Below the pieces are notes generated by a model. The model searched no databases and was not told where the DNA came from. It saw only the letters and a list, made by a program, of their open reading frames with translations. The position numbers were made by a program, and so were the translations under genes. Below, in pieces: positions 57,669 through 64,000 of a stretch of 64,000 nucleotides of DNA (the stretch's first letter is position 1; each line of letters opens with the position of its first letter). This stretch comes from Vibrio cortegadensis (GTDB lineage: Bacteria; Pseudomonadota; Gammaproteobacteria; Enterobacterales; Vibrionaceae), in NCBI RefSeq assembly GCF_024347395.1, contig NZ_AP025472.1, positions 2,790,001-2,854,000 of the forward strand, given 5' to 3'.

Positions 57669-59315
57669 TTACATCATGCCGCCCATTCCACCCATACCGC
57701 CCATGCCACCCATATCAGGCATTGCAGCAGCAGAATCTTGAGGCTTATCTGTTACCATCGCTTCTGTTGTGATCATAAGACCCGCAACTGATGCTGCGAA
57801 CTGAAGTGCAGAGCGCGTTACTTTAGTTGGGTCAAGAATACCCATTGCGATCATATCACCGTATTCGCCCGTTGCCGCGTTGTAACCGTAGTTACCTTCG
57901 CCAGCGCGAACGTTGTTAGCAACAACAGAATCTTCTTCGCCTGCATTCTTCGTAATTTGACGGATAGGAGATTCCATCGCACGAAGTGCTACGCGGATAC
58001 CCACATTTTGCTCTTCGTTATCACCAACAAGGTCAGCAACTTTAGATGCAGCGCGGATCAGTGCAACACCACCACCAGCAACCACACCTTCTTCAACCGC
58101 TGCGCGAGTTGCGTGAAGTGCGTCTTCTACGCGGTCTTTTTTCTCTTTCATTTCAACTTCAGTTGCTGCGCCAACTTTGATTACTGCAACACCGCCAGCT
58201 AGTTTCGCTACGCGCTCTTGAAGTTTCTCTTTGTCGTAGTCTGAAGTTGCATCTTCAACTTGTTGACGAATTTGAGCAACGCGACCTTGGATCATCACTT
58301 CTTCACCAGCGCCATCGATGATCGTTGATGTCTCTTTAGTGATAGAGATACGTTTTGCTTGACCAAGATCTTCTAGCGTTACTTTTTCAAGATCTAGACC
58401 GATCTCTTCAGAAATAACCGTACCACCAGTAAGAATAGCGATATCTTGAAGCATAGCTTTACGACGGTCACCGAAACCAGGCGCTTTAACAGCAGCCACT
58501 TTCACGATGCCACGCATGTTGTTAACAACAAGAGTTGCAAGCGCTTCGCCTTCTACATCTTCAGCAAGAATAAGCAGTGGACGAGACGCTTTTGCTACTG
58601 CTTCTAGTGTTGGAAGTAGTTCACGGATGTTCGATACTTTCTTATCAATAAGAAGAACGAACGGGCTTTCTAGATCAACACTGCCTGCTTCTTGGTTATT
58701 GATGAAGTAAGGAGATAGGTAACCACGGTCGAACTGCATACCTTCAACAACGTCTAGCTCATCTTGTAGAGCTTGACCTTCTTCAACAGTGATAACGCCA
58801 TCACGGCCTACTTTTTCCATTGCTTCAGCAATCAGGTTGCCCACAGTAGAATCAGAGTTAGCAGAGATAGTACCTACTTGTGCGATAGCTTTAGTATCTT
58901 CACATGGCACAGATAGCTCTTTAAGTGCTTCAACAGCAGCCACAACCGCTTTGTCGATACCACGTTTAAGATCCATTGGGTTCATGCCAGCGGCAACGGC
59001 TTTAAGACCTTCAGCAATGATTGATTGTGCAAGTACTGTTGCAGTTGTTGTACCGTCACCCGCCGCGTCATTCGCTTGCGAAGCAACTTCTTTAACCATT
59101 TGTGCGCCCATGTTTTGGAACTTATCTTCAAGTTCAATTTCACGAGCAACAGAAACACCATCTTTAGTGATGGTTGGAGCACCAAATGATTTGTCTAGTA
59201 CAACGTTACGGCCTTTAGGACCTAATGTTACTTTTACCGCGTCAGCCAGAACGTTTACACCTTCTAGCATTTTGATTCGTGCGTCGTTACCAAATTTAAC
59301 GTCTTTAGCAGCCAT
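57669..59315 (-). CDS. groEL: chaperonin GroEL
   Basis: The 548-residue 60-kDa chaperonin subunit. Signatures are GPKGRNVVLDKSFG, ATP-site DGTTTATVLA (residues 87-96), and AAVEEGVVAGGGVALI near 404. It ends in the flexible GGM repeat tail (MGGMGGMGGMGGMM). It acts in the cytoplasm as two stacked heptamers with GroES. Co-transcribed with groES, 74 bp apart. Confidence 0.98.
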   Translation of the reverse strand: MAAKDVKFGNDARIKMLEGVNVLADAVKVTLGPKGRNVVLDKSFGAPTITKDGVSVAREIELEDKFQNMGAQMVKEVASQANDAAGDGTTTATVLAQSIIAEGLKAVAAGMNPMDLKRGIDKAVVAAVEALKELSVPCEDTKAIAQVGTISANSDSTVGNLIAEAMEKVGRDGVITVEEGQALQDELDVVEGMQFDRGYLSPYFINNQEAGSVDLESPFVLLIDKKVSNIRELLPTLEAVAKASRPLLILAEDVEGEALATLVVNNMRGIVKVAAVKAPGFGDRRKAMLQDIAILTGGTVISEEIGLDLEKVTLEDLGQAKRISITKETSTIIDGAGEEVMIQGRVAQIRQQVEDATSDYDKEKLQERVAKLAGGVAVIKVGAATEVEMKEKKDRVEDALHATRAAVEEGVVAGGGVALIRAASKVADLVGDNEEQNVGIRVALRAMESPIRQITKNAGEEDSVVANNVRAGEGNYGYNAATGEYGDMIAMGILDPTKVTRSALQFAASVAGLMITTEAMVTDKPQDSAAAMPDMGGMGGMGGMGGMM

Positions 59316-59389
59316 CTTTATTTTCCTTTTTAAATCTGTTTTTATCTAATTAGTAGAATTCGAAAAACGAATTACTCAACGAGTGCTGG

Positions 59390-59680
59390 TTATTCAACAA
59401 TAGCCATGATGTCGTTTTCAGACATGATCAACACTTCTTTGCCGTCGATTTTTTCAGATTTAGTGCTGTAGCCTTCTGCAAAAATAACGCTATCACCAAC
59501 TTTAACATCCAGTGGTTGAACTGAGCCATTTTCTAAAATGCGGCCTTTGCCTACCGCTAGAATAATACCGCGAGTTGATTTCTCAACAGCAGCACCAGTT
59601 AGCACGATGCCACCAGCAGATTTTGATTCAACTTCTTGGCGTTCAACGATTACGCGATCGTGTAAAGGACGAATGTTCAT
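59390..59680 (-). CDS. groES: co-chaperonin GroES
   Basis: The 96-residue lid of the chaperonin. NIRPLHDRVIVERQE start, the mobile loop GGIVLTGAAVEKS at about 24-36, and the ending IMSENDIMAIVE are all typical. A strong GGAGAG ribosome site precedes ATG. A sigma-32-type promoter lies about 60-90 bp upstream. Confidence 0.98.
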   Translation of the reverse strand: MNIRPLHDRVIVERQEVESKSAGGIVLTGAAVEKSTRGIILAVGKGRILENGSVQPLDVKVGDSVIFAEGYSTKSEKIDGKEVLIMSENDIMAIVE

Positions 59681-59740
59681 TGGTCGTCTCTCCTGATTGA
59701 GGTTAATTTGATGAATGTCGATTTGTCGACTAGTGAATAT

Positions 59741-59770
59741 TAAGTGGGGTGCGATCCCTGATAACCCAAG
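59741..59770 (-). promoter_or_regulatory. sigma-32 heat-shock promoter of groESL
   Basis: The minus strand has CCCTTGGG as -35 (core CTTGGG at 59765-59770) and CCCCACTTA as -10 (59741-59749), 15 bp apart. This is close to CTTGAA-N13-17-CCCCATTTA and resembles the E. coli groE promoter, which also has CCCCCTTGAAGG. Confidence 0.7.
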
Positions 59771-60000
59771 GGGTCAGCAATTAAAAAGTGTGATTAATAT
59801 AACGAAATAGATCAAAGTTTTAATCGTATTGAATAAGGAATCCACGCAAGAGAGATTTTCAACTCTTCCTGCCGACTTCGAGGGGGAATAGATAAGAGCT
59901 TGATGAGTGTTTAAATAAGCGCGGTGCATTCTATAATCTCCACTTTGTATCCTGTATCCTACTCACTTCCCAGAGACACGTTTTCATAACGCTCATTTTT
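59771..60000. other. upstream part of the groES-MATE intergenic region
   Basis: Between the groESL promoter and the 15-bp repeat array. It contains CTTTGTATCCTGTATCCTAC, but no promoter or RNA gene I can defend. The full gap between groES and the MATE gene is about 445 bp. Confidence 0.4.
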
Positions 60001-60090
60001 TCATAACGCTAGTTGCCATAAAGCTAATTGTCATAAAACTAATAGCCATAAAGCTAATTGTCTTAAAACTAATAGCTACGAGCTAACTGG
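60001..60090 (+). repeat. 15-bp tandem repeats upstream of the MATE gene
   Basis: Six consecutive 15-bp units of the form (t/c)cataaagctaattg or tcataaaactaatag. Copies at 60016-60045 and 60046-60075 are a 30-bp direct duplication with one difference. Further decayed units extend to about 60120 and back to 59984. All plus-strand frames are stop-rich, so the array is not coding. It ends about 35-50 bp before the MATE start codon. Confidence 0.85.
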
Positions 60091-60125
60091 CTACAGAGCG
60101 GATTTCCATAGAGTAAAGGTTATTC

Positions 60126-61478
60126 ATGCAAGATAAGCACGGCTTACTGACCGCCCCTATCACCAATGTGCTGCGCCAAATGACCATCCCGATGATTTTC
60201 GGCTTGGTGGCGATCTTGATGTTTAACTTAGTGGATACTTTCTTTATCTCGTTACTCGGTACTCAAGCGCTCGCGGCGATCAGTTTTACTTTTCCCGTCA
60301 CGTTTGGTGTGAACTGCATCACCATGGGTATCGGGATTGGGTTATCGACAAGCATTGGTCGTCTACTTGGACAGGGCGATGCACACTCTGCGGCTCGATT
60401 TACTAGCCACGGTTTATTACTTGCGGTGTTACTTGTCGCGCTAACGTCAACGCTCGGTTTTTTCACCATTGAACCTCTGTTCTTAATGCTTGGTGCAGAG
60501 CAAGAGCTGATCCCTCTGATTGAGCAATATATGCAGGTTTGGTATCTCACCATCCCATTGCTAGTGATCCCTATGGCGGGCAATAGCGCCATTCGTGCCA
60601 CTGGAGATACCAAAACCCCCGCCAAAATCATGATGCTCGCTGGACTTATCAACGGAATTCTCGACCCATTGCTTATTTTTGGTTATGGCCCATTCCCTGA
60701 ACTTGGGATTCAAGGTGCAGCGATTGCAAGTGCTTTCAGTTGGTTTGGAGCGTTAGGGGGATCATTCTATGTTCTGATTCTGCGTGAAAAACTACTGGCT
60801 CCCCCTCGCTTATCAACTATGTTCAATGATTGGAAGTTAATCCTAAAAGTCGGCACGCCTGCGGCTCTATCGAGTGCAATGAATCCTCTTTGTGGTGCTA
60901 TCTTGATGATGCTGCTTGCGAGTCATGGTACGGCTGCTGTCGCGGCTTATGGCGCAGCACAACGAATTGAATCTATCTTAATTATCGTATTAATGGCGCT
61001 CACTTCCGCCCTCACCCCTTTTATGGCTCAAAATCTAGGGGCCAAGAAACCACAACGTAGTTTCAATGCTCTTTTCCTGAGTATGCGTTTTTCAATTGTT
61101 TTCCAACTGATCATTTTTGTCATGATGGTGCCGCTTAGCATTCCACTTTCCGCTCTGTTTTCTCAAGAGCAAAGCGTGAGAGATTTACTGTGGCACTACC
61201 TTTTAGTCGTGCCTTTTAGCTACGGTTTTCAGGGGATTTTGATGATGTTAGTGAGCGGGTTAAATGCGATGCATCAACCGATGAAAGCATTTCGTTGGAG
61301 CTTCATGCGTCTGTTTGTATTCACTCTACCAACTGCATGGGTCGGGAGTTTACTCTACGGTATTGAAGGCTTATTTATAGGTATCGCTCTGGGGAATGTA
61401 CTTGGTGGCGTTTGCGGTTATCTCTATGCATTGAAGCTAAGAAGAGAGGAGCATGGTATCGAGACTCATCACGCTTAA
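60126..61478 (+). CDS. MATE family efflux transporter
   Basis: A 450-residue inner-membrane protein with 12 helices in two homologous halves (about 15-225 and 235-440). VDTFFISLLGTQALAAISFTFP is the first-half signature. GTPAALSSAMNPLCGAILM and AYGAAQRIESILIIVLMAL are its second-half counterparts. Vibrio MATE carriers such as NorM exchange sodium or protons for cationic compounds. Substrate not determinable. No good ribosome site beyond AAAGG before the ATG. Confidence 0.9.
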   Translation: MQDKHGLLTAPITNVLRQMTIPMIFGLVAILMFNLVDTFFISLLGTQALAAISFTFPVTFGVNCITMGIGIGLSTSIGRLLGQGDAHSAARFTSHGLLLAVLLVALTSTLGFFTIEPLFLMLGAEQELIPLIEQYMQVWYLTIPLLVIPMAGNSAIRATGDTKTPAKIMMLAGLINGILDPLLIFGYGPFPELGIQGAAIASAFSWFGALGGSFYVLILREKLLAPPRLSTMFNDWKLILKVGTPAALSSAMNPLCGAILMMLLASHGTAAVAAYGAAQRIESILIIVLMALTSALTPFMAQNLGAKKPQRSFNALFLSMRFSIVFQLIIFVMMVPLSIPLSALFSQEQSVRDLLWHYLLVVPFSYGFQGILMMLVSGLNAMHQPMKAFRWSFMRLFVFTLPTAWVGSLLYGIEGLFIGIALGNVLGGVCGYLYALKLRREEHGIETHHA

Positions 61479-61612
61479 TGTCAATGTAGGGTTTCAATAT
61501 AGAGTGCCGAGATAGAGTCATAAGTTGTCGCAATATCGATGTTAGCAGCGAACTCTTTAATAGAAGACGCCACCACTAACATCAAACAAGGATGAAACTC
61601 TGAACAGAATGT

Positions 61613-62434
61613 CTAGATACCATCCCCACCCGTAAAGCTTTGTGATTTACCGTTAAACTGCTGGTCCATATCGAGCGAAGGCTTACTGCTCTTAGGTTTA
61701 CCCACAATCTTAGCCGGAACACCCGCAACCGTTGTATGTGCAGGAACCGCTTGAAGTACAACCGAGCATGAGCCAATTTTCGCCCCTTCTCCCACTTCGA
61801 TGTTACCTAGAATTTTAGCCCCAGCACCAATCATGACGCCTTCGCGAATTTTAGGATGACGATCACCGCACTCTTTACCCGTACCACCTAGCGTCACGTC
61901 TTGCAGGATAGACACATCATTTTCAACCACTGCAGTTTCGCCTATCACAATACCTGTAGCATGATCGAGCATGATCCCGCGGCCAATACGCGCAGCAGGG
62001 TGAATATCAACTTGGCATGCGACTGATATTTGGTTTTGTAAGTAGGTCGCAAGAGCAATTCGCCCCTGTTTCCACAACCAATTCGCAACGCGATAGCCTT
62101 GTAGCGCGTGATAACCCTTCAAGTACAACAGTGGCATTGAATACATTGCAACAGCAGGATCTCGCGTAACAGTCGCACAAATATCACAAGCTGCGGATTC
62201 CATGATCTTCGGGTCTTGCTCAAAGGCTTGTTCAACCACTTCACGAACCGCCATTGCAGGCATAGACGCGGTTTTTAGCTTATTCGCCAAAATATAGCTC
62301 AATGCAGAGGCAAGACTATCGTGATTAATAATCGTCGCATGGTAGAAGCTTGCTAACATCGGCTCTTGTTCCGACTGTTCACGCGCTTCGCGTACGATTG
62401 ATTTCCATACTTTCTGTTTTTCGCAATGTTTCAT
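61613..62434 (-). CDS. cysE: serine O-acetyltransferase
   Basis: Makes O-acetylserine, the carbon skeleton for cysteine and the inducer precursor for CysB. The 273-residue protein has an N-terminal helical domain and a left-handed beta-helix of hexapeptide repeats (GIVIGETAVVENDVSILQDV, GAGAKILGNIEVGEGAKIG). The active-site HPAARIGRGIMLDHATG (H at the start of the first acyl site) and DRHPKI are intact. With cysJIH in this window it supplies both halves of cysteine synthesis. Confidence 0.96.
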   Translation of the reverse strand: MKHCEKQKVWKSIVREAREQSEQEPMLASFYHATIINHDSLASALSYILANKLKTASMPAMAVREVVEQAFEQDPKIMESAACDICATVTRDPAVAMYSMPLLYLKGYHALQGYRVANWLWKQGRIALATYLQNQISVACQVDIHPAARIGRGIMLDHATGIVIGETAVVENDVSILQDVTLGGTGKECGDRHPKIREGVMIGAGAKILGNIEVGEGAKIGSCSVVLQAVPAHTTVAGVPAKIVGKPKSSKPSLDMDQQFNGKSQSFTGGDGI

Positions 62435-62486
62435 GAATCGGTTCCAGTCGTCCGTGTTTTAAGCTCTAGCTCACTCATTTCACCAT

Positions 62487-62505
62487 AGGGAGCTTTTCGC
62501 TCCCT
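62487..62505 (-). promoter_or_regulatory. hairpin between gpsA and cysE
   Basis: Perfect seven-base arms (agggagc / gctccct) on a 5-nt loop, 20 bp after the gpsA stop. The minus strand has no T run after it, so it may attenuate or stabilise mRNA rather than terminate. Confidence 0.45.
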
Positions 62506-62525
62506 TTAGCTATTCTTTTCTGTTT

Positions 62526-63638
62526 TTATGCTTCTGATTTCTTATCTCGCGCTAACAGATCTTGAGCAGCAAGATGTGCATCTTTACCTTGATACAATAC
62601 TTGATAAATTTGGTCAACAATTGGCATCTCAACACCCATGCGATTTGCCAACATCCACACCTCTTTGGTATTGCGATAGCCTTCCACCACCTGACCAATT
62701 TCTTGTTGTGCGGTATCGACATCTTTACCCGAACCTAGCGCTAGCCCAAAGCGGCGGTTACGCGATTGGTTATCGGTACAAGTGAGCACCAAGTCGCCTA
62801 ATCCAGCCATACCCATAAAGGTTTCAGGTTGCGCTCCTAATGCAGCGCCTAAACGGCACATTTCAGCCAGACCACGCGTGATCAGCGCTGTACGAGCATT
62901 AGCACCAAAACCAATACCATCGGACATGCCAGCACCAATAGCGATTACGTTTTTCACGGCTCCGCCTAACTGCATTCCCGTAAAGTCGCTGTTCGCGTAT
63001 ACACGGAAGGTTTTACTACAGTGGATTTTCTCTTGAAGGTCAGCGACAAATTGTTCGTCTAGAGAGGCCACTGAAATCGCCGTTGGCATTCCCATCGCAA
63101 GCTCTTTCGCAAACGTTGGGCCAGATAGTACCGCTAATGAGTAGCCATCTCCGACCGCATCATGCGCCACTTCTTTAAGCAAGCGACCCGTTTCAGGTTC
63201 AAGACCTTTGGTTGCCCAACAGATACGAGTATCACTGCGCAAATGAGGCTTCAGGCTATTAAGTACAATACCGAATACGTGGCTTGGTACTACAATCAAT
63301 AAATCTCGGCTGGCTTGCACCGCTTTTTCTAAATCCGATTCAACAATCAGTGTTTCGGGGAAATCGATTCCTGGTAAAAACTCATGGTTGGCACGATCGG
63401 CTTCTAATTTCGCCATGTGGCTCTCTTCATGTCCCCAAATGACAACATTAGCCCCATTACGCGCTAAAGAGATCGCCAGAGATGTCCCATAAGAGCCAGC
63501 ACCAATCACGGTCATCGCAATCTCTTTACCATAAACGTCATGACCAGATGCTTTTGCGTTTTGCTGGTCTAGCGAATTTTGAGCATTCAGTTTTTGAGAA
63601 TTCGGTTTTTGAGAGTTAGAGTCTTGAGAATCTGTCAT
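62526..63638 (-). CDS. gpsA: glycerol-3-phosphate dehydrogenase [NAD(P)+]
   Basis: Reduces dihydroxyacetone phosphate to sn-glycerol-3-phosphate for phospholipids. The 370-residue protein has the NAD-binding TVIGAGSYGTSLAISLARNG, the catalytic lysine in GGAVKNVIAIGAGMSDG and the substrate loop GLGDLVLTC. The N-terminus carries an extra Ser/Gln/Asn-rich segment of about 35 residues made by 15-bp repeats. AGGTGA lies five bases before the first ATG, so the extension is probably translated. Order secB-gpsA-cysE matches other gamma-proteobacteria. Confidence 0.95.
   Translation of the reverse strand: MTDSQDSNSQKPNSQKLNAQNSLDQQNAKASGHDVYGKEIAMTVIGAGSYGTSLAISLARNGANVVIWGHEESHMAKLEADRANHEFLPGIDFPETLIVESDLEKAVQASRDLLIVVPSHVFGIVLNSLKPHLRSDTRICWATKGLEPETGRLLKEVAHDAVGDGYSLAVLSGPTFAKELAMGMPTAISVASLDEQFVADLQEKIHCSKTFRVYANSDFTGMQLGGAVKNVIAIGAGMSDGIGFGANARTALITRGLAEMCRLGAALGAQPETFMGMAGLGDLVLTCTDNQSRNRRFGLALGSGKDVDTAQQEIGQVVEGYRNTKEVWMLANRMGVEMPIVDQIYQVLYQGKDAHLAAQDLLARDKKSEA
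63571..63630 (-). repeat. 15-bp tandem repeats at the gpsA 5' end
   Basis: Four 15-bp units (63571-63585, 63586-63600, 63601-63615, 63616-63630) with a shared tttttgaga core, encoding SQKPN, SQKLN and AQNSL type pentads. The two central units differ at only a few positions. Confidence 0.75.
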
Positions 63639-63694
63639 TGTTTCACCTGATTATTGGTCGCTACGTTCAGCGTTATTTATTGGCTAGTATAAAT

Positions 63695-63749
63695 AAAAAA
63701 TGCACATCGCTCTAATGATCTCAATAAATCATTGTTGCTCTGTGCATTT
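63695..63749 (-). terminator. long nested hairpin after secB
   Basis: Outer arms aaatgcaca / tgtgcattt (63698-63706 and 63741-63749) enclose an inner pair aatgat / atcatt (63714-63719 and 63728-63733). On the minus strand it ends in six T, so it may terminate secB. The nested, long-loop form is unusual. Confidence 0.55.
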
Positions 63750-63820
63750 AAAAAGCTTTCAAGAGAAGATTATTGCAACATTACATCGCGGCTCTAACCT
63801 TCTCTGATGTCTGGTCTCAA

Positions 63821-64000
63821 TTATGCTTCAGGTTGAGCTTCAGCTTGTTGAGCTTGGTTTTGTAGGTAGTTCATGAACAATGCATCGAAGTTAACTGGAG
63901 CAAGGTTCAATTGTGGGAACGTACCTTTAACCACTAGGCTAGAGATTGTTTCACGAGCATATGGGAATAGGATGTTCGGGCAGAAAGCGCCTAGGCAATG
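63821..64000 (-). CDS. secB: protein-export chaperone SecB (partial, 5' end outside window)
   Basis: The last 59 codons and stop of SecB, whose cytoplasmic tetramer holds preproteins unfolded for SecA. The visible residues HCLGAFCPNILFPYARETI, GTFPQLNLAPVNFDALFMNY and the tail AQQAEAQPEA match the family C-terminus. The start lies beyond base 64000. Confidence 0.95.
   Translation of the reverse strand, partial: HCLGAFCPNILFPYARETISSLVVKGTFPQLNLAPVNFDALFMNYLQNQAQQAEAQPEA

Noticed and set aside
57660..57720. Low-complexity GGM repeats at the end of groEL as a tandem repeat of interest
   Set aside because: The GGM tail is universal in GroEL.

Overview
This is chromosomal, housekeeping-dominated DNA from a gamma-proteobacterium, almost certainly a member of the Vibrionaceae. 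The evidence is the Na+-driven flagellar protein MotX, a PspG/DusA/Zur neighbourhood, a VC2662-type secreted protein beside groESL, and the block rnr-rlmB, purA, hflXKC, hfq, miaA, mutL, amiB, tsaE, queG, orn, rsgA, psd, epmA, frdABCD, efp/epmB, groESL, which resembles both the E. coli 94-minute region and the large Vibrio chromosome. Base composition is even and moderately AT-rich. I see no insertion sequence, prophage, integron, CRISPR array, toxin-antitoxin pair or obvious island. Species-level assignment is not possible by eye.

Layout. 1-5.4 kb: a ribosomal RNA operon on the minus strand (16S, tRNA-Ile, tRNA-Ala, 23S cut by the window edge) with its leader, boxA sites and two tandem growth-rate-type promoters. 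5.4-9.8 kb: cysJIH for assimilatory sulfate reduction. 9.9-13.7 kb: an orphan 76-residue protein, an outer-membrane barrel, pspG with a sigma-54-type promoter, dusA, and zur followed by a CheX-like gene. 13.8-19.7 kb: pgi, yjbQ, alr, dnaB and a DUF481 porin-like protein. 19.8-24.8 kb: rpsF-priB-rpsR-rplI with an S6:S18 leader hairpin, then rnr-rlmB. 25-27.2 kb: an exported amidohydrolase and motX, whose upstream DNA holds a consensus flagellar sigma-28 promoter. 27.4-38.4 kb: purA, DUF2065 and the minus-strand run tsaE-amiB-mutL-miaA-hfq-hflX-hflK-hflC.

38.6-42 kb: queG, an AT-rich gene-free stretch, and a tandem array of seven tRNA-Gly(GCC) and six initiator tRNA-fMet genes in nearly identical 253-bp units behind one strong promoter. 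42-50.7 kb: orn, rsgA, psd, a DASS transporter, a chemoreceptor, an EamA exporter and epmA. 51-54.3 kb: fumarate reductase frdABCD behind a perfect CRP-type palindrome. 54.5-59.7 kb: efp and epmB divergently arranged, an MgtC-like protein, a VC2662-family protein and groESL with a sigma-32-type promoter. 60-64 kb: a MATE transporter preceded by 15-bp tandem repeats, then cysE, gpsA and the 3' part of secB.

The genes fit together as translation capacity (rRNA, initiator tRNA, ribosomal proteins, EF-P and its modification enzymes), RNA turnover (rnr, orn, hfq), sulfur and cysteine supply (cysJIH, cysE), the cell envelope (alr, amiB, psd, pspG, hflKC) and anaerobic respiration (frd). I did not find an undescribed multi-gene system. 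The most notable observations are the homogenised tRNA array, the recognisable alternative-sigma promoters, three independent 15-bp tandem repeats (mutL linker, gpsA N-terminus, MATE leader), the exported deaminase-type amidohydrolase and the zur-cheX pairing.
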